Shown in pieces: positions 47,293 to 55,882 of a DNA stretch of 64,000 nt (position 1 is its first letter; each line of letters opens with the position of its first letter). The notes under the pieces are model-generated. The model was not told the origin of the DNA and did not search any database. It was given only the letters and a program-made list of their open reading frames with translations. The translations under genes were made by a program, and so were the position numbers. The stretch comes from an uncultured Alphaproteobacteria bacterium (GTDB lineage Bacteria > Pseudomonadota > Alphaproteobacteria > RF32 > CAG-239): assembly GCA_910584385.1 (NCBI GenBank), contig CAJUAK010000002.1, positions 1-64,000 on the forward strand. Reading direction: 5' to 3'.

Positions 47293-48717
47293 ATGCCGCA
47301 AAATACAAAAACAAAAATTCTGGCAACGATAGGCCCTTCTTCTGCCACGCGTGAACAGATTGAAAAATTGATTGATGCGGGGGCTGATGCTTTCCGCATT
47401 AACTTCAGCCACGGAACCCACGCCGAACATAAAGAAAGGGTTGGCATTATCCGCAAGCTGGAAAAAGAAAAGGGCATTTATATTTCTATTTTGGCAGATT
47501 TGCAGGGGCCGAAGCTCCGTGTGGGCGTTTTCAGCTCCGACAGCGTCTTGCTGAAGGCCGGGCAGAAATTCCGCCTGGATCTTGATGAGGCTCCCGGCGA
47601 TGTAACGAGAGTCAATTTGCCGCATAAGGAAATTTTTGCTGCGCTTAAGCCCGGGGAAGATTTGCTTCTTAATGATGGAAACATCCGGCTCCATGTTGAT
47701 AAATGCGGTAAGGATTTTGCAGATACGACAGTGGTGGTTGGCGGTGTGCTTTCTGCCCATAAAGGGGTTAACCTGCCCAACACGCAGCTGGCGATTTCAG
47801 CCATTACCGAAAAAGACAAAGATGATTTGAAATTCGCCTTAAAACTTGGCGTGGACTGGATCGGCATGTCTTTTGTGCAAACGGCTGACGATGTGCGCCA
47901 GGCTAAAAAGCTTATTCAGGATAAAGCGCTCCTTATTTCCAAGTTGGAAAAGCCCAGCGCGATGGAAGAACTGGATGAAATTGTCCAGCTTTCTGACGCC
48001 ATTATGGTTGCCCGCGGTGATTTGGGCGTGGAATGTCCGGTTTACACGGTTCCGGTTATGCAAAAACGGATTGTCAGCGCTTGCCGCAAATATGCCCGCC
48101 CGGTTATTATTGCCACCCAGATGCTGGAATCAATGATTAATAATCCGACTCCGACAAGGGCTGAGGTTTCCGATGTGGCGACTGCCGTTTATGACGGGGC
48201 TGATGCCGTGATGCTTTCTGCAGAAACGGCTGCGGGGCATTATCCGACAGAAGCCGTGTCAATGATGCACCGCACTATTGAAAATGTGGAAGCTGATCCG
48301 CTGTTTTATACATTGATGCGCTCGTCGCGCATGCAGCCTTGCAAAGCCAGCGAAGCCGACTCGATTACTTTTGCGGCCAGCGAAGTTTCTTGCGTGTTAA
48401 AAGATGTTGCCGCAATTGCGACCTATACGACTTCCGGCTTTACGACGTTCCTGACTGCACGCGAGCGTCCGGATTTGCCGATTATCGCCATTACGCAGAC
48501 GGTTGAAGTTGCTCGCCGTTTGGCACTTGTCTGGGGAACTAAAAGCTTTATTAATAAAGATAGTTTCAAAAGTTTTGACAAAGTTGAAGATGCGGCTGTT
48601 AAAATCGCCCTTAAAAATAATTTTGCCAAGCACGGGCAGAATCTTATTATTACTGCCGGCTATCCGTTGGCAAAGAAGGGGATGACGAATTTGCTGCATA
48701 CTGTTCATATTCCCTGA
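47293..48717 (+). CDS. pyk: Pyruvate kinase
   Basis: This 474-residue glycolytic enzyme converts phosphoenolpyruvate and ADP to pyruvate and ATP. I-L-A-T-I-G-P-S-S opens it, the catalytic K-L-E-K-P segment, M-V-A-R-G-D-L-G-V-E and A-T-Q-M-L-E-S-M (the active-site Thr and Gln) are present, and the C-terminal domain extends to residue 474. GGAGG is well placed. A 123-bp nested palindrome follows instead of an ordinary terminator. Confidence 0.97.
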   Translation: MPQNTKTKILATIGPSSATREQIEKLIDAGADAFRINFSHGTHAEHKERVGIIRKLEKEKGIYISILADLQGPKLRVGVFSSDSVLLKAGQKFRLDLDEAPGDVTRVNLPHKEIFAALKPGEDLLLNDGNIRLHVDKCGKDFADTTVVVGGVLSAHKGVNLPNTQLAISAITEKDKDDLKFALKLGVDWIGMSFVQTADDVRQAKKLIQDKALLISKLEKPSAMEELDEIVQLSDAIMVARGDLGVECPVYTVPVMQKRIVSACRKYARPVIIATQMLESMINNPTPTRAEVSDVATAVYDGADAVMLSAETAAGHYPTEAVSMMHRTIENVEADPLFYTLMRSSRMQPCKASEADSITFAASEVSCVLKDVAAIATYTTSGFTTFLTARERPDLPIIAITQTVEVARRLALVWGTKSFINKDSFKSFDKVEDAAVKIALKNNFAKHGQNLIITAGYPLAKKGMTNLLHTVHIP

Positions 48718-48840
48718 AAAGTTCGTCTAGCTGGTAACTAATACAGAAATAAAAAGGCGGAAGTTTCCTCACGTACCTCTATGTGCGCTGCGGTACTTCC
48801 GTTTTTATTTCTTATTATTTACGCACGTTATCAGAACTTT
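48718..48840 (+). repeat. Nested palindrome after pyk
   Basis: A 123-bp interrupted inverted repeat in four perfect or nearly perfect segments: AAAGTTC with GAACTTT (48718-48724 / 48834-48840), GGTAAC with GTTATC, GAAATAAAAA with TTTTTATTTC (48746-48755 / 48802-48811) and CGGAAGT with ACTTCCG. The sequence differs from the tuf elements but the layered architecture is the same. Confidence 0.82.
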
Positions 48841-48862
48841 CTTGTTGCTTAACGAATAATAT

Positions 48863-48889
48863 AAAAAAAGCCTGCCGAAAACGGCAGGC
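48863..48889 (-). terminator. Terminator of rpmJ
   Basis: Read on the minus strand, GCCTGCCG / CGGCAGGC (48889-48882 with 48877-48870) and an AAAA/TTTT loop are followed by a seven-T run. Confidence 0.92.
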
Positions 48890-48912
48890 CTCTCAAAACT
48901 GTCAAAAAAGGA

Positions 48913-49038
48913 CTATCCCTGACGAGCCTTCATCTTGGGATTCTTTTTATTGATGACATAAACGCGACCTTTGCGGCGGACGATTTTGCAGTCCTTGTCG
49001 CGATTTTTTTTGGTCTTTAATGAGCTGTAAACTTTCAT
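48913..49038 (-). CDS. rpmJ: Ribosomal protein L36
   Basis: This 41-residue protein is too short for a simple ORF scan. The reading on the minus strand is M-K-V-Y-S-S-L-K-T ... K-I-V-R-R-K-G-R-V-Y-V-I ... K-M-K-A-R-Q-G. It has the longer alphaproteobacterial form with a single Cys, so no zinc site. L36 binds the 23S rRNA near the stalk base. It has its own TTGACA promoter and terminator and is displaced from the spc operon, where many bacteria carry it after secY. Confidence 0.95.
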   Translation of the reverse strand: MKVYSSLKTKKNRDKDCKIVRRKGRVYVINKKNPKMKARQG

Positions 49039-49070
49039 CTTCTTATCCTTTATCTCAAAAATTTATCCGC

Positions 49071-49099
49071 AAAATAAGCTAAATATTCCCGCTTGTCAA
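49071..49099 (-). promoter_or_regulatory. Promoter of rpmJ
   Basis: Read on the minus strand, TTGACA (49099-49094) and TATTTT (49076-49071) are separated by 17 bases. Confidence 0.75.
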
Positions 49100-49195
49100 T
49101 GATAATTTTAGATTCTTGGTAAAAATCCCAGATAATTTTTGCTTTTTTCAATCATTTTGCCTAAACTGGCTTATCTTTAACAAGAAAGAATCGTT

Positions 49196-49804
49196 ATGAA
49201 AAAATGGCTTTATCTTTTCGCTTTTTCCTTTTGTCCTTTGACGGCAGCCGCGCAGATGCCGTATATGGAAGAAATCCGCGCGCTTGGAGCAATTTCAGGC
49301 CAGGGGATGGCTTGCGGCGCTGAAAAATATGACACTTTTGAAATGCTGGTGCGTGCCATTCTCCTTTCAAAATCTCCCTCGGATGTTTTGCAGGGAAAGG
49401 CGATGTATGCATATAATGAAGAAAAAGCTAATGCCTATATGTCTAAACAAATGGACGGATTTTATGGTTGTGCGGAAATCAACCGCCGTTTTAATGCCCA
49501 AGACATATTTAAGGCCGTTTTATATGATGACGGGACAATCCAAATGCCGGATGGCACCATTATTACGCCGCGCCGCCCGTATGATGCTAATTTTTTATAT
49601 AAAAAAGACAAGGCTGTCTTAGATAAGGCGAAGGCGATTTATAACGGCAGCAATGATGCTAAGATTTTGAATGTTGATGTTAAAAATGCCGAAAACCAGA
49701 AAGTTATCTTGCCGTCCTGGGATGCTTCCGAGAAAACGCTTCCAAAATCTCAAGAGGCACCTGTTTTTGAATCTTCGGTAAAACATATCCGCCGTAAAAA
49801 TTGA
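49196..49804 (+). CDS. Exported hypothetical protein, 202 residues
   Basis: A signal peptide (residues 1-19, M-K-K-W-L-Y-L-F ... T-A-A-A before Q-M) directs export. The mature protein has two Cys (M-A-C-G and Y-G-C-A-E), which may form a disulfide; the second half is polar. Repeated A-I/L-L-L-S-K-S-P helical segments occur. I do not recognise the family. It stands alone, divergent from rpmJ, with the ettA promoter overlapping its end. Confidence 0.7.
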   Translation: MKKWLYLFAFSFCPLTAAAQMPYMEEIRALGAISGQGMACGAEKYDTFEMLVRAILLSKSPSDVLQGKAMYAYNEEKANAYMSKQMDGFYGCAEINRRFNAQDIFKAVLYDDGTIQMPDGTIITPRRPYDANFLYKKDKAVLDKAKAIYNGSNDAKILNVDVKNAENQKVILPSWDASEKTLPKSQEAPVFESSVKHIRRKN

Positions 49805-49806
49805 GC

Positions 49807-49834
49807 TTGCGGAACTGGAAATTATCTGTATACT
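49807..49834 (+). promoter_or_regulatory. Promoter of ettA
   Basis: TTGCGG (49807-49812) and TATACT (49829-49834) with a 16-base spacer, three bases past the preceding stop codon. Confidence 0.6.
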
Positions 49835-49870
49835 CGCTGTAACTTCTAAAAATTCATGGAGAAATTTGAT

Positions 49871-51547
49871 ATGGCTTCCTATCAGTATGTTTTTGTTATG
49901 CAAAATTTAACCAAGGTATTCCCTGGCGGCAAAGAGCTTTTTAAAGGGATTACGCTGTCATTTCTGCCCGGCGCCAAAATTGGCGTTTTAGGCGTCAATG
50001 GTGCCGGTAAGTCAACGCTGCTTAAAATTATGGCAGGCGTGGATAAGGATTTTAACGGCGAGGCTTGGGCCGCAGACGGCATTAAAGTCGGCTATCTTGA
50101 ACAGGAACCAAAGCTTGACCCTGCAAAAAACGTGATGGAAAATATTATGGACGGGCTATGCGAAACCAGAGATTTATTGAAAAAGTTTGAAGAAGTTTCC
50201 ATGCGTTTTGCAGAACCGATGAGCGATGAAGAAATGAATGCGCTTATTGAGGAACAGGCTGAACTTCAGGAAAAAATAGATGCTTGCAACGGTTGGGATT
50301 TGGAAAGGACTGTTGAAATTGCCATGGATGCTTTGCGCTGCCCGCCGGCAGATGCCGATGTTACGAAACTGTCGGGCGGTGAGCGCCGCCGCGTGGCCTT
50401 GTGCCGGCTTTTGCTGCAAAAACCGGATATGCTTCTTTTGGATGAACCGACAAACCATCTGGATGCCGAATCTGTTGCCTGGCTTGAAAAATATCTTAAG
50501 GATTATGCCGGGACTGTCGTTATGGTAACGCACGACCGCTACTTTTTGGATAATGTTACCGGTTGGATTCTGGAACTTGACCGCGGGCAGGGCATACCTT
50601 ATGAAGGAAATTATTCATCTTGGCTGGAGCAGAAACAAAAGCGCTTAGAACAAGAATCGCGTGAAGAAAATGCCCGCCAAAAAACATTAGCCCGAGAATT
50701 GGAATGGATTCAGAAAAATCCGAAAGCCCGCCAGGCAAAATCTAAGGCTCGTATTAATGCTTATGACGAGTTGTTGTCACAGACGGCAAAAGAAGGAATC
50801 TCCCAAGCTCATATTAATATTCCGATGACAGACCGCCTTGGCGATTTGGTTATTGAAGCTGAAAACATTTCCAAAGTTTATGGCGACCGCGTGTTGATTG
50901 AAAACCTTTCTTTCAAAATTCCCAAGGGGGCGATTGTCGGGATTATCGGGCCAAACGGTGCGGGCAAAACAACTTTGTTCCGCATGATTACCGGGCAAGA
51001 AAAGCCGGACAGCGGTTCAATCCGCTTGGGAGACACGGTTGATCTTGGCTATGTTGACCAGACCAGAGACGAACTTCATGCAGATAAGACTGTTTGGGAA
51101 GAGATTTCCGACGGGTTGGACATTATCCAGCTGGGCAAAAAAGAAATGCCTTCCCGCGCTTATGTCGGGCAGTTTAATTTTAAAAACACTGACCAGCAAA
51201 AGAAAGTGGGGCAGCTTTCCGGCGGCGAGCGCAACCGTGTGCATTTGGCTAAAATGCTTAAGAAAGGCGCAAATGTTATTCTGCTTGACGAACCGACCAA
51301 TGATTTGGATGTCGATACATTGCGTTCTCTGGAGGAAGGTATTATGAATTATCCCGGCTGCGTTTTGGTAACCTCTCACGACCGTTGGTTCCTTGACCGC
51401 CTTGCCACGCATATCCTTGCTTATGAAGGGGATGGGCATGTTGAGTGGTTTGAAGGAAACTTTGAAGACTACGAACAAGATAAACGCCGCCGACTCGGCG
51501 ATGAAGCATGCAAGCCGCATCGGATGCATTATAAGAAACTTGCATAG
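49871..51547 (+). CDS. ettA: Energy-dependent translational throttle protein EttA
   Basis: This 558-residue ABC-F ATPase acts in the ribosomal E site. Both cassettes are intact: G-V-N-G-A-G-K-S-T and G-P-N-G-A-G-K-T-T P-loops, two L-S-G-G-E-R signatures and L-L-D-E-P-T-N-H-L-D / L-L-D-E-P-T-N-D-L-D Walker B sites. The inter-domain P-site tRNA-interaction linker (about 255-310) is of EttA length. The ATG at 49871 has GGAGA eight bases upstream; the frame is open from 49856 but that ATG is poorly placed. EttA senses ATP/ADP in E. coli. Confidence 0.94.
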   Translation: MASYQYVFVMQNLTKVFPGGKELFKGITLSFLPGAKIGVLGVNGAGKSTLLKIMAGVDKDFNGEAWAADGIKVGYLEQEPKLDPAKNVMENIMDGLCETRDLLKKFEEVSMRFAEPMSDEEMNALIEEQAELQEKIDACNGWDLERTVEIAMDALRCPPADADVTKLSGGERRRVALCRLLLQKPDMLLLDEPTNHLDAESVAWLEKYLKDYAGTVVMVTHDRYFLDNVTGWILELDRGQGIPYEGNYSSWLEQKQKRLEQESREENARQKTLARELEWIQKNPKARQAKSKARINAYDELLSQTAKEGISQAHINIPMTDRLGDLVIEAENISKVYGDRVLIENLSFKIPKGAIVGIIGPNGAGKTTLFRMITGQEKPDSGSIRLGDTVDLGYVDQTRDELHADKTVWEEISDGLDIIQLGKKEMPSRAYVGQFNFKNTDQQKKVGQLSGGERNRVHLAKMLKKGANVILLDEPTNDLDVDTLRSLEEGIMNYPGCVLVTSHDRWFLDRLATHILAYEGDGHVEWFEGNFEDYEQDKRRRLGDEACKPHRMHYKKLA

Positions 51548-51569
51548 AAAATCCGTCTGACGGATTTTC
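51547..51569 (+). terminator. Hairpin directly after ettA
   Basis: GAAAATCCG / CGGATTTTC is a strong stem overlapping the ettA stop, but only a weak T run follows. Confidence 0.5.
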
Positions 51570-51597
51570 TTCAGAATTTGATTTTTACAAATCAATT

Positions 51598-51645
51598 AAA
51601 AAACGCCCTTTTGTTTGAATAAACAATAAGGGCGTTTCTTTTTTG
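51598..51645. terminator. Bidirectional terminator after ettA
   Basis: AAACGCCCTT / AAGGGCGTTT (51601-51610 with 51628-51637), extended inside by TTGTTT/AAACAA, with T runs on both strands. Confidence 0.93.
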
Positions 51646-51651
51646 TAAAAT

Positions 51652-51987
51652 TCATTTTTCAACCATTTCCATCAGCAAAGGGTTAACGATGTTTTTGACA
51701 TCGTTTTCATAGGCTTTGCCGAGCCAAATCCAACAATAGTCTTTGCGTTTTACCTTCCCGCCCAATTGCTTTTTCAGGGCAAGGCAGATTTTTCGCCTTC
51801 CGATATAGCTGATTTCTCCGTTTCTGCCAGATTTGATGAAAATATTTAAGCTAAGCGCTTCTGCCAAATCCAGAGAGATTTCTTCCACGTCTTGTGGCGA
51901 AACATTTACGGCCAGGCAGGAGTTTTCATTTTTAACGATATTATTCGCGATTAGGCTGAAAATTTGTTTTTTTCTTTTTTCTTCCAT
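51652..51987 (-). CDS. Hypothetical protein, 111 residues
   Basis: I do not recognise the family. It is basic and soluble, with no signal or membrane segment. Visible features are an N-terminal helix (K-Q-I-F-S-L-I-A-N-N-I), a middle strand set with G-R-N-G-E-I-S-Y-I-G-R-R, and W-I-W-L-G-K near the end. It is convergent with ettA and shares its terminator. It may be a lineage-specific regulator, but that is only a guess from size and charge. Confidence 0.55.
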   Translation of the reverse strand: MEEKRKKQIFSLIANNIVKNENSCLAVNVSPQDVEEISLDLAEALSLNIFIKSGRNGEISYIGRRKICLALKKQLGGKVKRKDYCWIWLGKAYENDVKNIVNPLLMEMVEK

Positions 51988-52091
51988 AATTATTTATTTT
52001 TAATAAATTGCGGCATCAATAAAGCACAATGATTTGTTTTGTCAATATAAATATTTATAAGCCCTGTCCTTGCCGCTAGACAGAAAAGTCC

Positions 52092-52120
52092 TTGACATAG
52101 CCATCGCTTTGTGATAGCCT
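52092..52120 (+). promoter_or_regulatory. Promoter of the Cys-rich repeat protein
   Basis: Perfect TTGACA (52092-52097), 17-base spacer, weak -10 TAGCCT (52115-52120), 36 bases before the ATG. Confidence 0.55.
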
Positions 52121-52156
52121 AATCTTGTGTGTGGATGTTAGATTAGGGTTTGTGTC

Positions 52157-54373
52157 ATGTTATGTGCTATTTATCATTTTTTTATTTCCGCTGCTTTTGT
52201 TTTTATGAGTGCAGTTTCTGTTAATGCCGCCACTTATTGGCTGCCGGACTATCAAGGTGGACATTCTTTAGGAAGGCCTTTTCCCGACCCTAATCAAGAA
52301 GATTCATGTACAAAGTTTAATATGCTTTCAGCAGTGCCTAATGGCGCTGTCTGTGATACGGCGTATCCCGGAAACGGGCTGCGCTGCTACCGCAACTGTC
52401 GCTGCAAGTCGGAGTTCACCTACACCTCACACACATACAATCTGAAATGCAGTGACAGTTGCACCTTGAATGGCGTAACAAAATATAAATGCCTTAAGTG
52501 TTGTAATGATGGATACGTTTTTGTTAGTTCGACAGGCAAACCAATGCCATGTGAGGCACATCTGTTGGATGAGCAGCCTGTTTTGAATTCCAGCTGCGGA
52601 AGCGGAAAATGTTTTAAATGTTTAAGCGATGTATGCCCACCGTCTTCCAAGACGAAGGAAGCCTGTGAAAGCGAAGGAGGCGTGCCGGTTTCTGTTGCAG
52701 CTACAACAGAAGCTGGAACAACTTGTTATAATTGTACAAAATGTGTAAGTGGCACAGTTTTGTGTGATTACGACAAATGCGCAAGTAACATCCAGATGCT
52801 CCCTAATGTGGCAGAAAAGAAAATGATGAGTTGCTGCCGTGTGCCATGCAGTGTTTGCCCGCTCGGGCAAACACAATGTCCGAGTGCACCGGGTACGATA
52901 GCTTGTGTCGATAAAAATAATAAGGGTTGCTGCTCAGATATCGACTGCGCCGGCAATAGCACGGAAACACGTTGTGATTTGACAACGTATACTTGCACGC
53001 TGCCGCTCTGTGATACGGCGAACGGCTATAGCGCTTCCAAGCCTTCTTCCTGTAAGGATGGAAAAACACTCTGTCAGCAAAGCAGCAATAGCTCTTGCTG
53101 GGGCTGTTGCGGCGTGGAATGTGAAAGCGGTTATAGCACGGCAACCACAAAGGAAAGCTGTAAAGACGGGCAGACTTTTGAGCAGCAGAGCAATAATGCA
53201 GCCTGTGGAAAATGCACAGGGATTGCCTGCCAGACGGGTTATGCAACAAACGTTGTTCCTTATTCGCCGGATATGGACGCATTTATTACCAATATTACAT
53301 GTGAGGACGGACAATCAGTGATTGACCAATCAACAAATCCGGCTTGTAAAAAATGCAGCGGTACGGCTTGCGCAAGCGGTTATAGTACAGCAATCACAAA
53401 AGAAAGCTGTAAGTCTGGACAGACTTTTGAACAGCAGAGTAACAAGACCATATGTGGAAAATGTGATGGCGTTGCGTGTGAAGAGGGATATACATTGCGG
53501 CATACGGTAACCATGGGTGGATTTCCAACCAGCATTGGTGTTGTTTGCCAAGGAACACAATATCTTGTAAAACAGCCGACAAATGAGAAATGTGAAAAAT
53601 GTTCAAGCTGTCCTCAGGGTTATAAGTCAGCCACATCGTTGCTTGTAACTAGTGTTTGTAAAGATGGCGAGAAATCTGAAAAGCATCCAAGCATAACCAA
53701 TTGTGTGAAATGCGTTGGCACACCCTGCGAAGAAGGGTATAGCACGACAAGCAAAACAGTTAATAATGGCTATAAGCTGGAAACACAGACCAGCAATTCT
53801 CAATGTACAAAGCTTGTTGAATGTAAAGCGACTTGCAGCAATACTCAGATTAAACAGCCTAATAGTAGTGCGACTAATAAATGCGAAGTCTGTCTTGATT
53901 GTGCAAGTGGCTATTATTCGAATATTACTTCTTGTCCTACAGGTCAAAAGTTAGAACGCCAGCAGGCTTACAGCCAATATCATAGTTGTGTCAGATGTGT
54001 TGCTGATTGTGAAGCTGATTACAGTACGGAAACGAAAAGTTGTCCGGATGGTCAGACATTAAAAACGCAGACATCGAATACCAGTTGTAAGATGTGTACA
54101 GGGACGGCTTGTATAAGCGGTTATAGTACGAAAGTTACCTGTAAATCAGATTTGGCAACTGTAAAACAATCTTCAAACAACAATTGTAAAAAATGTAAAG
54201 ACTGTGTAACAGATGGGTGTGGCAGCGATCAGTTTTGCAATGAGACAACGGGTATTTGCTTGTTCTCCGCAGGTTTATGTCCGGGTGGAACAGCGCAGTA
54301 TAAGCTCGTCAACGGGGTTCGGGTATTTATTAAATGCGTCAATGGCTCGGCCAGTTCGCAGCTTGTCTATTGA
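52157..54373 (+). CDS. Secreted cysteine-rich repeat protein, 738 residues
   Basis: A signal peptide (residues 1-24, ending V-N-A before A-T-Y-W) precedes more than 80 cysteines. From about residue 270 to 690 a unit of roughly 40 residues recurs: C-x-G-x-A-C-x-x-G-Y-S-T-x-x-T-x-x-S-C-x-x-G-Q-T-x-x-x-Q-S-N-x-x-C-x-K-C. The same unit opens the fragment at 1-533. Units share long stretches at DNA level (53126 and 53375), so recent duplication has occurred. No enzymatic motif, transmembrane anchor, lipobox or barrel domain is visible. An extracellular structural or adhesive role is inferred. A promoter and a strong terminator make it monocistronic. Confidence 0.8.
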   Translation: MLCAIYHFFISAAFVFMSAVSVNAATYWLPDYQGGHSLGRPFPDPNQEDSCTKFNMLSAVPNGAVCDTAYPGNGLRCYRNCRCKSEFTYTSHTYNLKCSDSCTLNGVTKYKCLKCCNDGYVFVSSTGKPMPCEAHLLDEQPVLNSSCGSGKCFKCLSDVCPPSSKTKEACESEGGVPVSVAATTEAGTTCYNCTKCVSGTVLCDYDKCASNIQMLPNVAEKKMMSCCRVPCSVCPLGQTQCPSAPGTIACVDKNNKGCCSDIDCAGNSTETRCDLTTYTCTLPLCDTANGYSASKPSSCKDGKTLCQQSSNSSCWGCCGVECESGYSTATTKESCKDGQTFEQQSNNAACGKCTGIACQTGYATNVVPYSPDMDAFITNITCEDGQSVIDQSTNPACKKCSGTACASGYSTAITKESCKSGQTFEQQSNKTICGKCDGVACEEGYTLRHTVTMGGFPTSIGVVCQGTQYLVKQPTNEKCEKCSSCPQGYKSATSLLVTSVCKDGEKSEKHPSITNCVKCVGTPCEEGYSTTSKTVNNGYKLETQTSNSQCTKLVECKATCSNTQIKQPNSSATNKCEVCLDCASGYYSNITSCPTGQKLERQQAYSQYHSCVRCVADCEADYSTETKSCPDGQTLKTQTSNTSCKMCTGTACISGYSTKVTCKSDLATVKQSSNNNCKKCKDCVTDGCGSDQFCNETTGICLFSAGLCPGGTAQYKLVNGVRVFIKCVNGSASSQLVY
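53126..53214 (+). repeat. Direct repeat unit 1 in the Cys-rich gene
   Basis: About 89 bases nearly identical to 53375-53463, in frame, 249 bases apart. It encodes G-Y-S-T then S-C-K-x-G-Q-T-F-E-Q-Q-S-N. Confidence 0.85.
53375..53463 (+). repeat. Direct repeat unit 2 in the Cys-rich gene
   Basis: Partner of the unit at 53126. Differences are mostly synonymous in the first 60 bases and more numerous at the end. Confidence 0.85.
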
Positions 54374-54384
54374 CAGGCATTGCT

Positions 54385-54419
54385 AAAAACAATCCCCGCA
54401 AAATGCGGGGATTGTTTTT
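54385..54419. terminator. Bidirectional terminator after the Cys-rich gene
   Basis: A 15-bp perfect stem AAAAACAATCCCCGC / GCGGGGATTGTTTTT with an AAAAT loop, shared by convergent genes. Confidence 0.95.
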
Positions 54420-54446
54420 GCAGCCTGTGCAATTGGAGCATGTTTA

Positions 54447-55244
54447 TTATTTATCCTCTGCCAGAATGCCTTTTATCAGCAGAAATTCTGGCGTCTTGCC
54501 GTTAAAGTTTTTGTGCTTTTTTGCCAGCTCGACAGATTCCTTGTCTAAGACATCGTTTAATACCTGCTTTTTGGCATTGCGCGTTTTTTCTTTTTTATTT
54601 TTTTCCGCCGGCTGCGGTGCATTCATTTTGGCTTCTTGTTCTTTAGCCTTGTCGACTTTTATTTCTTCCGGCGCTTTTAATATTTTTTCAAGAATAGACT
54701 GCGTTTCTTTAGAACGGCGGTTGGTGTAAACAATATTTTGTTTTTCAGCCGGAAGCATTTCCAATATCTTTTCCAGATTATCAAGCTGTTTATTCTTTTT
54801 AATCAGGTTAATGTCATCAACAACCAGGATGTTGGTGCTGCTTAAATCGACCTTGCTGCTTTCGGCAAGTTCCAAGAGCAAATCAGGCGAGCCGATAATG
54901 ACGTTGGCTTCTTTAGAAATTTCTTCTTCCGTATCTTGAACGGTTGCTTCGTTAATTTCATGATATTTGTTAAACACGGAAAATCTGTCAGATACGGCAA
55001 CGGATTGTTCAGAATTTGGCGTGATAATCAAAATGTTTTGGGCGCCTTTTGCCGAAATGATATCAAGCAACGGAAAAACATAAGACGTTGTTTTTCCGCA
55101 GCCTTGCGGCGCAATGGTGAATACGTCTTTCCCTTGCAGGATTGAAGGAATGACGTCATTTTGAACGGTTGTCGGCTCGCTGATGCCGAATTCTTCAATG
55201 GCCTGGATTGTTTGTCCGCTTAAACCTAATTCGCTAAAATTCAT
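54447..55244 (-). CDS. Single-domain DEAD-box-like protein with altered motif II
   Basis: This 265-residue protein matches only the first RecA-like domain of DEAD-box RNA helicases. F3-x-x-L-G-L, the Q motif Q28, Walker A A45-P-Q-G-C-G-K-T52 and a degenerate Ia (T-P-N-S-E-Q) are seen. Motif II is D143-D-I-N146 instead of D-E-A-D, and motif III S-A-T is Y-T-N. The helicase C-terminal domain is missing; residues 195-265 are a lysine/glutamate-rich tail. It should therefore not unwind RNA, though it might bind ATP or RNA. The frame is clean and it looks like a maintained, repurposed protein rather than a pseudogene. Confidence 0.8.
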   Translation of the reverse strand: MNFSELGLSGQTIQAIEEFGISEPTTVQNDVIPSILQGKDVFTIAPQGCGKTTSYVFPLLDIISAKGAQNILIITPNSEQSVAVSDRFSVFNKYHEINEATVQDTEEEISKEANVIIGSPDLLLELAESSKVDLSSTNILVVDDINLIKKNKQLDNLEKILEMLPAEKQNIVYTNRRSKETQSILEKILKAPEEIKVDKAKEQEAKMNAPQPAEKNKKEKTRNAKKQVLNDVLDKESVELAKKHKNFNGKTPEFLLIKGILAEDK

Positions 55245-55336
55245 CTTTATATAGTCCTGATAATCGTTTACAAGTTGAAAACAAGGTATTATTTTTTAAA
55301 AACATAGTCAACCCTAAAAGAAGGAAAACAAACGCC

Positions 55337-55882
55337 ATGTTAATGAATGCCGCCAATTCTTTGCTGCTGATTATTGATGTTCAGGAAAAGCTCGCCCCGA
55401 CGATGAGCGCTTCCCGGGAAGTCATCTCCGGATGCGCGCGCTTAATCGGTGCTGCCGGAAGTTTGGGCGTGCCTTGTTTGTTTACGGAACAGTATCCCAA
55501 AGGTTTGGGACCGACAATGGTTGATTTGCGCCAGGCGGCAGAGAAAAATGCAAAATATCTGCCGAAAACGGAATTTTCATGCGCAAAGAATGAAGCCATT
55601 TTGCAGGAAATTAAAAACAGCGGGAGAAAACAAATCATTATGGCCGGTGTGGAATTGCACATCTGCGTTTTGCAAACGGCATTGGATTTGAAAGCTGCCG
55701 GCTATGATGTTTTTGTTGTGGCCAATGCCTGTTCATCCCAGGATGCGGCGCAGCATGTTCTGAGCTATCAGCGTTTGCTGGCCGCCGGCGTGGAAGTCGT
55801 TTCCTTGGAGATGGTTATTTACGAATGGCTTGAAAAATCCGGCACGGATGTTTTCAAGGAAGTTGTAAAAAAGTATCTTTAG
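55337..55882 (+). CDS. Isochorismatase-family hydrolase
   Basis: This 181-residue cysteine hydrolase has the family triad D14 (I-I-D-V-Q-E), K77 (L-P-K-T-E-F) and C110 (G-V-E-L-H-I-C-V). Members include nicotinamidases, isochorismatases and ureidoacrylate-type amidohydrolases; the substrate is not evident here. A second in-frame ATG at 55343 is equally plausible as start. Its end overlaps the convergent cupin gene by 4 bases. Confidence 0.85.
   Translation: MLMNAANSLLLIIDVQEKLAPTMSASREVISGCARLIGAAGSLGVPCLFTEQYPKGLGPTMVDLRQAAEKNAKYLPKTEFSCAKNEAILQEIKNSGRKQIIMAGVELHICVLQTALDLKAAGYDVFVVANACSSQDAAQHVLSYQRLLAAGVEVVSLEMVIYEWLEKSGTDVFKEVVKKYL

Noticed and set aside
53126..53463. Cys-rich repeats as an assembly artefact
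   Set aside because: Units differ by many synonymous and some non-synonymous changes, so they are diverged repeats and not a collapsed or duplicated read.
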